Origin: Psychrobacillus psychrodurans
GTDB lineage: Bacteria; Bacillota; Bacilli; Bacillales_A; Planococcaceae
Length of the DNA stretch: 64,000 bases
NCBI RefSeq assembly: GCF_027563345.1
Contig: NZ_JAMKBK010000005.1
Direction: 5' to 3' (one strand)
Shown here: positions 50,714 through 58,573 of the stretch, one piece after another
Layout of the letters: every line of letters starts with the position of its first letter
Numbering within the stretch: the first letter of the stretch is position 1
Made by a program: the position numbers and the translations under genes
Notes under the pieces: generated by a model
The model's database searches: none
Told to the model about the DNA's origin: nothing
The model's input: the letters and a program-made list of their open reading frames with translations, nothing else

Positions 50714-50797
50714 GACTTGCGATTTGCGAGAGTGACCTTGCTATTTAACAGGTTGAACTTGCTATTCTATTGACTAAACTTGCGATTCTCCTATTTT
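50714..50797. repeat. Tandem array, four units of exactly 21 bp (ACTTGCGATT heads)
   Basis: Units start at 50714, 50735, 50756 and 50777, exactly 21 apart. They begin gacttgcgatt, accttgctatt, aacttgctatt and aacttgcgatt. Between convergent transcripts; no ORF. Confidence 0.85.
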
Positions 50798-50815
50798 CAC
50801 AAAATCCCTAAAATA

Positions 50816-50848
50816 AAAATAGACTTACCCATCAAGAGTAAGTCTATC
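50816..50848 (-). terminator. Terminator of the DUF2249-DUF59 operon
   Basis: atagacttac (50819-50828) pairs perfectly with gtaagtctat (50838-50847). On the minus strand a T-run follows. Confidence 0.8.
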
Positions 50849-50859
50849 CCTGACCTCTT

Positions 50860-51153
50860 CTATAACAGCTCTTTCGCTAGGTCACTCATTTTACTCGGAC
50901 TCCATTCTGGCTCCCATACGAGATTTACCTCGACCTCTCCAACTTCTTCTAGTTGACTGACTCGGTGTTTAACTCCATTTGTAATACTGTCATGCATGGG
51001 GCAGCCGGGGGTAGTGAGCGTCATAGTTATTATTACATTGTTGTTCTCATCTGAACATACTCCGTAAACCAACCCTAAGTCCACGATATTAATACCTAAC
51101 TCTGGATCGACAACATCATATAATGATTGTTCTACCAATTTCCCGTAAGACAT
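50860..51153 (-). CDS. DUF59/MIP18-family metal-sulfur cluster assembly factor
   Basis: 97 residues, AAGGGAGTT before the ATG. VVDPELGINIVDLGLVYGVC and TMTLTTPGCPMHDSITNGVK, with the conserved Cys in TPGCP, then EVEVNLVWEPEWSPSKMS: the SufT/PaaD-type pattern. Members act in Fe-S cluster delivery. It is last in an operon after the polytopic protein and two DUF2249 genes, which suggests it serves a redox or nitrogen-oxide function there. Confidence 0.92.
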   Translation of the reverse strand: MSYGKLVEQSLYDVVDPELGINIVDLGLVYGVCSDENNNVIITMTLTTPGCPMHDSITNGVKHRVSQLEEVGEVEVNLVWEPEWSPSKMSDLAKELL

Positions 51154-51177
51154 TTATAAGAACTCCCTTCCTAAATG

Positions 51178-52422
51178 CTATCTAAATAAAATACGAATGA
51201 TGGAAAATGCATATAAAAAGGATGTTACAGTTAGCAATGCTTGGAAATTCAAAACGACTAAACTGATTTGTAATAATGCTCCTGTAGCCAATCCAATAAT
51301 ACTAACGACAAACAAACTAAATAATACAACGCTCATTTTTTCGTCAATCATATCCTTCATCTTTGGAACTTTTTCTTTACCGATTTTATCTGCGTATTTA
51401 TGTGTCCACCATAGAAACGGTACAATCTTATACAAGTATCCTAAAATACTAAATATAATCCAGCTCATTACGTAAAGAAATATTAACCAGCTCCAAATGG
51501 ATGAATCATTTATTCCAAACAGACTGAGTATTAAAGCAAGAGAATGAATTACTAGACCGTTTCCTATCGCAATTACCGAAAATGCAAAAGGCTTATCTAA
51601 TTTCTTCTTTAAGCGTTTAAGTAAAATTGCTCTCATATCTAAGACAAAAAAAGAGAAACCGATAAAAAGAAATAGCCAGCCGATTGTAGTTAGTGCATCC
51701 AAATCAACCCAAAAGGACACAATTAGTATAAGCAGTCCGAACACATAGGTTGAGAAGGAAAGACTAGTCCATTTCAATGTAAATCCGTGAGAAAGGCTAA
51801 ACATGGGCACTAACTTGTAAGAGAAACCGAATATTAAAAGTGTAAACCATCCTGCTACACCTAACGTAATATGAGAATATAGAATTGAATGATGGCTTTC
51901 TATTCCACCGTAGGCAATATTCCAAGCGAGTACAAAGCCTGCCAGAATAGTGAGGGCAAAGCTCGAAACAGCTGCAATGACGAAAAATGAAATCATATTT
52001 CTCTGTTTTTGTTTACTGATTGTCATAGCCATTTGGAAGATAAATAAAGTAATACCAAAGATTGTTAGGATTCCTCCATAAATTGCGGATGTAGGCTTAA
52101 ATCCAAGAGTTAGAGTAAGGCTAGTTATTCCTACAACTGTAATTACAAATTGGAGACAGCCCAGTTTTTGATTCCAAATTGGAGTTAAAAATGCAACGGG
52201 AACTAATTGATACATTGCCCCCATAGCAATCATTACTGCAAAGCCAAGCAACAGGAAATGTGCACCCATCCATGAACTAGGAAGTCGAAATTGACTCGAT
52301 ACTAACAAATCACTATTCAGCAAAAGAACACCTTGTGCTACAACAAAAGCTATTAATGCATATAAAATAAATGCTAATGGAAGTTTAATATTTGTATCCG
52401 ATTTTAAACTTGTTGTTTTCAT
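51178..52422 (-). CDS. Polytopic membrane protein with three H...G(x)YxLVP repeats
   Basis: 414 residues from the ATG at 52422, with GGTGA five bases upstream; the longer frame from 52464 would overlap the upstream gene by 41 bases. About 12 membrane segments. Three related blocks stand out: GAHFLLLGFAVMIAMGAMYQ-LVP, YSHITLGVAGWFTLLIFGFS-YKLVP, and a third ending ILGYLYKIVPFLWW. The periodic His at helix starts recalls heme-copper oxidase subunit I or NnrS-like proteins, but neither is certain. By operon (DUF2249, DUF2249, this, DUF59) and Fnr-type promoter, a nitrogen-oxide or low-oxygen role is inferred. Confidence 0.7.
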   Translation of the reverse strand: MKTTSLKSDTNIKLPLAFILYALIAFVVAQGVLLLNSDLLVSSQFRLPSSWMGAHFLLLGFAVMIAMGAMYQLVPVAFLTPIWNQKLGCLQFVITVVGITSLTLTLGFKPTSAIYGGILTIFGITLFIFQMAMTISKQKQRNMISFFVIAAVSSFALTILAGFVLAWNIAYGGIESHHSILYSHITLGVAGWFTLLIFGFSYKLVPMFSLSHGFTLKWTSLSFSTYVFGLLILIVSFWVDLDALTTIGWLFLFIGFSFFVLDMRAILLKRLKKKLDKPFAFSVIAIGNGLVIHSLALILSLFGINDSSIWSWLIFLYVMSWIIFSILGYLYKIVPFLWWTHKYADKIGKEKVPKMKDMIDEKMSVVLFSLFVVSIIGLATGALLQISLVVLNFQALLTVTSFLYAFSIIRILFR

Positions 52423-52423
52423 G

Positions 52424-52639
52424 TTATTCACCAGACTTTGTAATTGTAATTTTAAAGCTTCCATCTTCTAGTGCTTCTGTGTTATGTAAATAGCCAAGCT
52501 CATTTAACTCTTCATATAAAAACATTGGTCTACGATCATTAATAATAGTAATTGTTTCACCTACATGTATGTTTTCTAGCTTTGTCAATGTGCGCATCAT
52601 TGGCTGCGGTGGTTCTAAGCCACGATTATCAAGAATCAC
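52424..52639 (-). CDS. DUF2249 protein (second in operon)
   Basis: 71 residues, GTG start, overlapping the previous DUF2249 gene by 11 bases. LDNRGLEPPQPMMRTLTKLE, then VGETITIINDRRPMFLYEEL and a beta end. DUF2249 proteins have a TusA-like fold (PxP at the loop before helix) and are often near nitrogen-oxide and hemerythrin genes. It has no Cys at the TusA sulfur-carrier position. Confidence 0.85.
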   Translation of the reverse strand: MILDNRGLEPPQPMMRTLTKLENIHVGETITIINDRRPMFLYEELNELGYLHNTEALEDGSFKITITKSGE

Positions 52640-52883
52640 TGTTATCCACTTCTTTCTGTATATAAGTAGTTTGCCAATGTTTTTTCTCTAGCTTAATCAC
52701 TTCGTAGACGAATCCTTTTTTACTTAATAGTTTGTGCAATGGTATGGGATTGAATGGTGCATGAAGCACGAAAATCTGACCAGGCTTTAACTGTTTAACC
52801 GCTCCCATAATCTTGTCAAAAGGCTCTTTTTTAAGTAATAAATCCTCTCTCACGTCAAGCTCCACAATCTTTTGCATGTCCAT
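52629..52883 (-). CDS. DUF2249 protein (first in operon)
   Basis: 84 residues, AAAGGTGGG before the ATG. KIVELDVREDLLLKKEPFDK, then LKPGQIFVLHAPFNPIPLHK and HWQTTYIQKE. The HAPFNPIPL segment is the DUF2249 signature. First gene behind the predicted Fnr-type promoter (52912-52954). Confidence 0.87.
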   Translation of the reverse strand: MDMQKIVELDVREDLLLKKEPFDKIMGAVKQLKPGQIFVLHAPFNPIPLHKLLSKKGFVYEVIKLEKKHWQTTYIQKEVDNSDS

Positions 52884-52911
52884 AGTATCCCACCTTTATG
52901 TTGTTAACTAT

Positions 52912-52954
52912 ATGATAATCATTTTCAATTAACGATGTAGTGAGCTACGTCACT
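52912..52954 (-). promoter_or_regulatory. Crp/Fnr-type promoter of the DUF2249 operon
   Basis: Minus strand: AGTGA-CGTAGC-TCACT (52939-52954, perfect arms), then exactly 21 bases to TATCAT (52912-52917). The box centre is at -41.5 from the predicted start near 52905. This matches class II activation. Confidence 0.72.
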
Positions 52955-53093
52955 TAATGTAAAAAGGCTTAAGAAAGTCAGTATAAAGTTTATTATTAAA
53001 AAGGAATTAGATGCTATTAGTAGAATGTAATAGAGAATGTTCAATGAGTAAGTAGGTAGATCTATTTAACTACAACTGTGAGGGGGGCTTTTT

Positions 53094-53624
53094 ATCAAAT
53101 TAAAATTAACGATCGGCATCATATGTTTAATGGTTTTATGGGGGTGCACAGAAAAACAGCTAATATCGGATGAAACGATTCGTATTGGAGTTATTGGCGA
53201 TAATCTAGAAAAATTTGAGTATTCAAATGTCACTTATGAATCTTTAAAGGTTGAGGAATTGCTTACAAATGACGAATTGAAAACGAAGTATAATTTTCTA
53301 ATGATTAGTAACGAACATTTTAATACTGTATCAGATAGTGATTATATATCTCGTTTTGACAGTATACAGATGCCTATTTTATTTGTTGATTCAACAAAAG
53401 GTTGGATGCCCTTTATTAGCCCACTAAACATGCAAATGCCTAAATTATATAATGAATATAACGATGAACCGTTTAAGAAATCAATCGTTTCAACTTATGA
53501 ACTTTCAGGAGTGTTTAGTGGAATATCATTTCAATATGCAACAGATGAAAAATTATCACAAGAAGAATTTGAAGAACTAGCGACTTTTATTTCAGATAAT
53601 AAGCTTGCGAAAGTGGAGTCCTAA
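53094..53624 (+). CDS. Lipoprotein-like hypothetical gene with missing or unusual start
   Basis: The frame is open from 53082. Upstream of the first ATG (53130) it reads IKLKLTIGIICLMVLWGCTE, a typical lipoprotein signal ending in LWGC. That signal would need a start at about 53094 (ATC, spaced seven bases from AGGGGGG) or a nearby non-standard codon. From ATG 53130 the signal is cut and would not work. About 176 residues in total; the mature part (SDETIRIGVIGDNLEKFEYS ...) is not recognised. Either a rare start, a start-codon mutation or a sequencing error explains it. Confidence 0.5.
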   Translation: MKLKLTIGIICLMVLWGCTEKQLISDETIRIGVIGDNLEKFEYSNVTYESLKVEELLTNDELKTKYNFLMISNEHFNTVSDSDYISRFDSIQMPILFVDSTKGWMPFISPLNMQMPKLYNEYNDEPFKKSIVSTYELSGVFSGISFQYATDEKLSQEEFEELATFISDNKLAKVES

Positions 53625-53648
53625 ACTTTTCAATTTTTGGGGGTAAAA

Positions 53649-54884
53649 ATGCCAATCTTTCAGTCAATGAATAAAAAATATAGCAACGCAATTGGGTGGG
53701 TTAAAGAAAATTCATATGGAATAGATTCATTATCAGAATGTGGTATGGATCATTTTGAGTTTTTAGAACAAGTTCTTAAAGATAAGCGGATAGTTTGGCT
53801 TGGCGAAAATGGTCATGGAATTGCAGAGCATTCCTTACTAAAGACTAAACTGATAAACTTCCTATACCATAGAATGGGATTCAAAGTAGTGGCATTTGAA
53901 AGTGGATTAAGTGAATGTTATAGCTCTAACTACATTAAAGATAAACTTACAGTTAACGAACTAATGAGTAAGTCCATTTTTTCATTATGGAAAACAGAAG
54001 AAACATTACCATTGTTCCAACAAATAAAAGAGAGTGACGACTTAAGACTTATAGGCTTTGACTTTCAGCCATCCAGCAAAGAGAACTTACTTTTAGATTT
54101 CCTTGAAAGTATCGATATTAATTTCACATTAGAATTTAAAGAGCATATCAACAAGCTAGACTATATGTTAATAGATTGGTATAGGAATATCGGAAAATAT
54201 AAAGCGACAAGAAAAAAAGTTCCAAAAGATATTTACACTAGTTTTCAAAAAGATAAAAAAGTGCTCTTTGACCTCATTACTCAGTTAGATATAGAGCTAG
54301 AGACTTGGAAAGAAGAATTTCATCGCAAAGACTTATATGTTCCATATATTGTAATTCAAAAGTTATTAGATAATAAACGGAAATTTATAGATAGATTAGA
54401 CGCTAAACACGGGGATTACTTAAAATTTCGAGATCAAATAATGGCGGAGAACATAGAATGGATTTGCAATAAATTATATCCAAATGAAAAAATAATCATT
54501 TGGGCGCACAATACTCATATTTATAAAAACATTCAATCATTATATAGCTACAAGCCAATGGGTTCTTTAATGAGTCCTAATCTAACCAGTCAATCATATT
54601 ATCTTGGTCTGTTTATGTATGAAGGAAATGCAGCTTTAAATAATGGTAGCGTTTATGAGTTAAGAAAACCTCCTAAGAAGAGTTTGGAAGATTATATGAA
54701 TCATAGTCCCTCTCCAGTATCATTTCTAGATTTTTCTTGCGTTTTACCAAATGAATCTAATAAATGGATTTTTAATAAAACGATTATTATGGAATCAGGA
54801 ACGATGCAACAGATAATTACTCCTGCAGAGCAACTAGACGGAGTATTCTTTACAAAAAAAGTATCACCACCTCGTTATATATAA
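53649..54884 (+). CDS. Erythromycin-esterase-family protein
   Basis: 411 residues from the ATG at 53649 behind GGGGGT. The family blocks are present: IVWLGENGHGIAEHSLLKTK (catalytic-type His with Glu), VVAFESGLSECYSS, LIGFDFQPSS, IIIWAHNTHIYKN and SYYLGLFMYEG. The family includes EreA/EreB macrolide esterases, but many members have other or unknown roles, and this does not prove resistance. It follows the lipoprotein-like gene by about 24 bases. Confidence 0.87.
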   Translation: MPIFQSMNKKYSNAIGWVKENSYGIDSLSECGMDHFEFLEQVLKDKRIVWLGENGHGIAEHSLLKTKLINFLYHRMGFKVVAFESGLSECYSSNYIKDKLTVNELMSKSIFSLWKTEETLPLFQQIKESDDLRLIGFDFQPSSKENLLLDFLESIDINFTLEFKEHINKLDYMLIDWYRNIGKYKATRKKVPKDIYTSFQKDKKVLFDLITQLDIELETWKEEFHRKDLYVPYIVIQKLLDNKRKFIDRLDAKHGDYLKFRDQIMAENIEWICNKLYPNEKIIIWAHNTHIYKNIQSLYSYKPMGSLMSPNLTSQSYYLGLFMYEGNAALNNGSVYELRKPPKKSLEDYMNHSPSPVSFLDFSCVLPNESNKWIFNKTIIMESGTMQQIITPAEQLDGVFFTKKVSPPRYI

Positions 54885-54928
54885 ATGTTTGCTGCAACGA
54901 AATTTTACTAAGAAATGGAGCAGAATTA

Positions 54929-55684
54929 ATGACTACTGAAATCATAAAACAAAACAAGCAAAGTTGGGATGTGGTAGCTCACCATTTTAATGGAGTAGAT
55001 GCTTTGCCTAATTATGGTCCCTTTGCGCAAACTGAAAAGGAATTAGGATTATTAGAAGGCGTGGCAAACAAGAGAGTACTGGATATTGGTTGCGGAAGCG
55101 GACACTCATTATTGTATATGGCGGAAAGAGGGGCTAGCGAACTATGGGGAGTCGACCTTTCTGAGAAGCAGATTAAGACTGCGGAGAAAACGCTAAAAGG
55201 TTTAGAAACTCATTTATTTTGTTCCCCTATGGAAGTTGATATTGGATTGCCGAAATTGTATTTTGACTGTGTGTACTCTATTTATGCAATTGGATGGACT
55301 ACTGATTTGACTACTACCTTTAGATTAATTTATTCCTATTTGAAGCAAGGAGGAAGCTTTGTATTTAGTTGGGATCATCCGTTATATCCTCATATAGCCA
55401 GTCAAAATGGGCAACTTAGTCTTAATGGTTCATACCAGGAGGAAGGAGTAACAACATATCCGAACTTCAAAGGTGAAGATGCTCCGATGGTAATTCCTAA
55501 AAGAAAGCTAAGTACCTATATAAATGAATTGATAAAAGTAGGATTCACGATTGACTCTGTAATAGAAAGTGATGTATCAGTAAATTATGAAACGGTTCCA
55601 GAAGAAGTATCTGATCGATATTATTCTTTATATAAAGCAAAGAGATTCCCGACTACTATGATTATTAAAGTCATAAAAAAGTAG
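54929..55684 (+). CDS. Class I SAM-dependent methyltransferase
   Basis: 251 residues. QSWDVVAHHFNGVDALPNYG, then motif I VLDIGCGSGHSLLYMAERGA and ELWGVDLSEKQIKTAEK; motif II FDCVYSIYAIGWTTDL; SWDHPLYPHIASQNG later. Substrate not evident. AATGGAGCAG before the ATG. It lies 44 bases after the erythromycin-esterase-like gene and may share its transcript. Confidence 0.9.
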   Translation: MTTEIIKQNKQSWDVVAHHFNGVDALPNYGPFAQTEKELGLLEGVANKRVLDIGCGSGHSLLYMAERGASELWGVDLSEKQIKTAEKTLKGLETHLFCSPMEVDIGLPKLYFDCVYSIYAIGWTTDLTTTFRLIYSYLKQGGSFVFSWDHPLYPHIASQNGQLSLNGSYQEEGVTTYPNFKGEDAPMVIPKRKLSTYINELIKVGFTIDSVIESDVSVNYETVPEEVSDRYYSLYKAKRFPTTMIIKVIKK

Positions 55685-55950
55685 TTTAAGATTCGCAATA
55701 AGTTCACTTTATATTTTCATACGATTGTAGGTGCATTAGATCTGATTCTTTTAACAGTAACTAACATCAAATATTATGAAACTATTGAAGTTAGTTCAGG
55801 TTATTTGCTACCATTCTTTGGGTTTATTTCTTACGTTTTCTTATATAAATTATCTGGAAAATAAAGCTGGTGTTAGTAAAAAAGTTATTTGGATCAGATC
55901 TATTTCGTCAATCGTTATATTGCAGTTAATTTCAAAGGTATTTTTTTAAA
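55685..55950 (+). pseudogene. Decayed small membrane-protein gene
   Basis: After the methyltransferase stop, an open frame without a start codon reads FTLYFHTIVGALDLILLTVT, then YLLPFFGFISYVFLYKLSGK and stop. A second frame continues with KKVIWIRSISSIVILQLISK. Both look like parts of one membrane protein broken by a frameshift. The identity is unknown. Confidence 0.45.
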
Positions 55951-55974
55951 ATATGTCAATTTCTAATAATCATA

Positions 55975-56006
55975 AAAAAGGCATCCAATTAATTTGGTTG
56001 CCTTTT
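55975..56006. terminator. Bidirectional terminator for the Crp/Fnr gene
   Basis: aaaaaggca with a ccaa/ttgg inner pair and tgccttttt form a stem with A-rich and T-rich flanks on both strands. It lies just after the regulator stop. Confidence 0.7.
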
Positions 56007-56010
56007 TGTC

Positions 56011-56712
56011 TTAAAACAATTCATCTTTTAATTTGTCCATGTTCAAAATAATATTTCCTGCTGGATCAGAGCTTATTAGTTTTGACTTTTTTAAAGAAGT
56101 AAGAGTTCTGCTAACTGTTTCGCGGCTCGAGCCGATCATATTCGCTAAATCTCGGTTTGTGAACTGCGTTGTGAAAATATAGTGATTGTCATCACATTTC
56201 TTCCCATGACTTTTTACTAAGCGTAATAATAATAGAATAATTTGCTCGTATGTATTATGTAACATTTTTTCTTCTAAACGATTTTGTAAGTCTACGATTT
56301 TATCTCCGAGTATTCGGAAAATCTTTACACAGATTTCTGGATTAGTTTTTAGAAATTCCTCAAACAAATGAATAGGTATATATATTAAAATTGCATCCTC
56401 TAATACCTCGGCATGAGCGGGATAGGTGCCTTTTCGAAAGAATCCCATATGAGGAAACATTTCACCTTCGCCGAGAACATTGACGATTTGTTCTTTTCCT
56501 TGCATATCCGTACGATATATTTTTATCTGCCCTTGATGAATAAAGTAAACATTAGTTAGTGGATCGTCTTGCATAAAAATATGTGTTCCTTGGCGATATA
56601 ACCGATTCTTTGCTAAGTCAAGTATTGGTTCTATTTCTGCATTGGTCAAATCTTTAAATAAGGAAAACCGTTGTAGAAGTGCTTGTATCGATTCTACGTT
56701 CATATAGCTCAT
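56011..56712 (-). CDS. Crp/Fnr-family transcriptional regulator
   Basis: 233 residues, ATG behind GGAAAGGATGAG. Cyclic-nucleotide-binding-like domain (about residues 20-125): HIFMQDDPLTNVYFIHQGQI, GEGEMFPHMGFFRKGTYPAH. HTH at 165-215: FTNRDLANMIGSSRETVSRT, whose RE..SR recognition residues suit TGTGA-type half sites. There are only two Cys (CVKIF; KKCDD) and no Fnr-type cysteine cluster, so oxygen sensing by a [4Fe-4S] of the E. coli or B. subtilis Fnr type is unlikely. It may sense NO, heme, redox or another signal. The neighbouring promoters with matching boxes (near 46922, 52946, 56806 and 57201) are its probable regulon. Confidence 0.92.
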   Translation of the reverse strand: MSYMNVESIQALLQRFSLFKDLTNAEIEPILDLAKNRLYRQGTHIFMQDDPLTNVYFIHQGQIKIYRTDMQGKEQIVNVLGEGEMFPHMGFFRKGTYPAHAEVLEDAILIYIPIHLFEEFLKTNPEICVKIFRILGDKIVDLQNRLEEKMLHNTYEQIILLLLRLVKSHGKKCDDNHYIFTTQFTNRDLANMIGSSRETVSRTLTSLKKSKLISSDPAGNIILNMDKLKDELF

Positions 56713-56798
56713 CCTTTCCTTGCGATTGTCCTTTTCATTGTACCATCAATAGTTTCTCTTTGGAGACCAATGACAAGTGATTAAAATCATAGGGGATA

Positions 56799-56841
56799 TG
56801 TGTTTATCCTCACTTCAGTTTAGAATGGTAAGCATTATGAT
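56799..56841 (+). promoter_or_regulatory. Crp/Fnr-type promoter of the third DUF2249 gene
   Basis: TGTGT-N6-TCACT (56799-56814), exactly 21 bases, TATGAT (56836-56841). Same -41.5 geometry, predicted start near 56848. Confidence 0.65.
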
Positions 56842-56876
56842 ATGAACAGAATCAAAAATATTGGAGGGAAACTAAA

Positions 56877-57116
56877 ATGAGTAATATTCAATTTGCAGTA
56901 AAACTAAACGCACCAGATATTGAACCAAGAATTCGTCATCCTAGAATATTTGAAGCATTTGATGCTTTACAGTCTGGAGAGTTTTTGGAGCTTTCTAATG
57001 ACCATGATCCAAAACCATTGCTCTATCAATTTATGATGGAACGTGAAGACACATACACATGGGAATATATCGTAAATGGTCCTGATCATTGGAGAGTCGC
57101 TATCGGCAAAAAATAA
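56877..57116 (+). CDS. DUF2249 protein (third copy)
   Basis: 79 residues, GGAGGG before the ATG. The sequence FAVKLNAPDIEPRIRHPRIF, FDALQSGEFLELSNDHDPKP and YTWEYIVNGPDHWRVAIGK is the classic DUF2249 pattern, closer to the common form than the two at 52424-52883. HDPKPL could bind metal or heme. Divergent from the Crp/Fnr gene, with a matching promoter. Confidence 0.9.
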   Translation: MSNIQFAVKLNAPDIEPRIRHPRIFEAFDALQSGEFLELSNDHDPKPLLYQFMMEREDTYTWEYIVNGPDHWRVAIGKK

Positions 57117-57127
57117 TATTTCACTTA

Positions 57128-57162
57128 GAGATCCTAGAGAGAGCTATTTCGGGATCTTTTTG
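57128..57162 (+). terminator. Terminator of the third DUF2249 gene
   Basis: agatcc (57129-57134) pairs with gggatct (57151-57157), then T-run. Confidence 0.75.
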
Positions 57163-57193
57163 TTTATTATTTGTCATATCTTCCTATTTTTTA

Positions 57194-57236
57194 TGTGAAT
57201 AATATCACTTCGGATTAAAAGTAAAAATGTTAAAAT
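57194..57236 (+). promoter_or_regulatory. Crp/Fnr-type promoter of the radical SAM gene
   Basis: TGTGA-ATAATA-TCACT (57194-57209), exactly 21 bases, TAAAAT (57231-57236). The best box of the set; centre at -41.5 from a start near 57243. Confidence 0.75.
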
Positions 57237-57291
57237 CCAAGTATAAGTTAACTTACGGTCATTTTAGGAAATAAATTAGGAGGGAATAAGT

Positions 57292-58425
57292 ATGTTTTCA
57301 AGAGATTATAATGAAAATCCATTTATCGTTATCTGGGAGTTAACCCGTGCATGTCAGCTTCATTGTTTACATTGTCGTGCAGAGGCTCAGCATCATAGAC
57401 ATCCATTGGAGTTAACATTAGAGGAAGGGAAAAAGTTAATAGATGATATTTATGAGATGGAAAATCCATTGCTTGTATTTACAGGTGGGGATCCTTTGGA
57501 ACGACCGGATGTATTTGATATTGCAGAGTACGCTATTAAAAAAGGAGTCCGTGTATCTATGACTCCATCAGCTACTCCAAATGTAACGAAAGAAGCAATG
57601 CAAAAGGCAAAAGATATAGGACTAGCTAGATGGGCTTTTAGTATAGATGGTCATTGTGCTGAAGTTCATGATCACTTTAGAGGTACAACTGGATCGTTTG
57701 ATTTGACGATGAAGGCTATCGAATATCTAAATGAATTAGAGATGCCTTTACAGATTAATACCGTTATTTCAAGGTATAACTATGAATACTTGGATGAACT
57801 AGCAGAAATGGTGGAGAAGCTTAATTGTGTCCTTTGGAGTGTGTTCTTCTTAGTTCCAACTGGTAGAGGGAAAGAAACAGATATGATCTCACCCGCAGAG
57901 CATGAAAAAGTGTTTAGATGGCTTTATAACCTCTCTAAACGTGTGCCATTTGATATTAAAACAACTGCAGCACAGCATTATCGTCGTGTAGTTATTCAAC
58001 AAAAACTACGTGAACAAAAAGGATTGAGCGATGAAGATCATATTTTCTATGAAGATGCGTTGACTATGGGGGATACCGGTAAAATTGATGGATTGGGTCG
58101 AGCGCCAAAAGGAGTAAACGATGGAAATGGCTTTGTCTTTATTTCGCATACAGGTGATGTATTCCCAAGTGGACTACTCCCGATAAAAGTTGGTAATGTC
58201 CGTCAAACACCATTAGCAGAAATTTACCGTAATTCTGATGTATTCCAAAACCTTCGGAATCCCGATAAATATAAAGGAAAATGTGGAGTGTGCGAGTACA
58301 ACAAAGTGTGCGGAGGATCCAGATCCAGAGCATATAATCTAACAGGGGATTATATGGAAAGCGAACCATACTGCGTGTATATTCCACAATCCATGCGCAA
58401 GAAAAAGAAGCAACCATCCGTATAA
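57292..58425 (+). CDS. Radical SAM/SPASM protein (TIGR04053-like)
   Basis: 377 residues, AGGAGGG before the ATG. Radical SAM motif CQLHCLHCRAEAQ (CxxxCxxC) at about residue 21 and GGDPLERPD. The SPASM region near the end has CGVCEYNKVCGGSRSRAY and a late SEPYC, enough Cys for auxiliary Fe-S clusters. The family is related to heme-modifying enzymes of the NirJ/AhbD type, and members occur with respiratory or DUF2249 genes. Exact substrate unknown. It is driven by a predicted Fnr-type promoter, consistent with low-oxygen expression, and ends in a terminator. Confidence 0.9.
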   Translation: MFSRDYNENPFIVIWELTRACQLHCLHCRAEAQHHRHPLELTLEEGKKLIDDIYEMENPLLVFTGGDPLERPDVFDIAEYAIKKGVRVSMTPSATPNVTKEAMQKAKDIGLARWAFSIDGHCAEVHDHFRGTTGSFDLTMKAIEYLNELEMPLQINTVISRYNYEYLDELAEMVEKLNCVLWSVFFLVPTGRGKETDMISPAEHEKVFRWLYNLSKRVPFDIKTTAAQHYRRVVIQQKLREQKGLSDEDHIFYEDALTMGDTGKIDGLGRAPKGVNDGNGFVFISHTGDVFPSGLLPIKVGNVRQTPLAEIYRNSDVFQNLRNPDKYKGKCGVCEYNKVCGGSRSRAYNLTGDYMESEPYCVYIPQSMRKKKKQPSV

Positions 58426-58432
58426 CCTGAAG

Positions 58433-58466
58433 ACAAGTAATAGAGCTAAAGCTATTACTTGTTTTT
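58433..58466 (+). terminator. Terminator of the radical SAM gene
   Basis: acaagtaatag (58433-58443) pairs perfectly with ctattacttgt (58452-58462), then T-run. Confidence 0.9.
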
Positions 58467-58573
58467 GTTTTGTATGTGTCTAAAATCTGGGCAAGGGCAG
58501 ACTAAAAAGAGTAATATAGGTATATTAGTCTGAAAAATAAATTATTAATTGAACACAGAATAGAGGGGAAGAA

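Noticed and set aside
54400..54884. Proof of macrolide resistance from the erythromycin-esterase-like gene
   Set aside because: Family membership alone does not show macrolide esterase activity.
56776..56791. AGTGA-N6-TCATA as an extra Crp/Fnr box for the regulator gene
   Set aside because: One arm is imperfect and no -10 lies 21 bases away on either strand.
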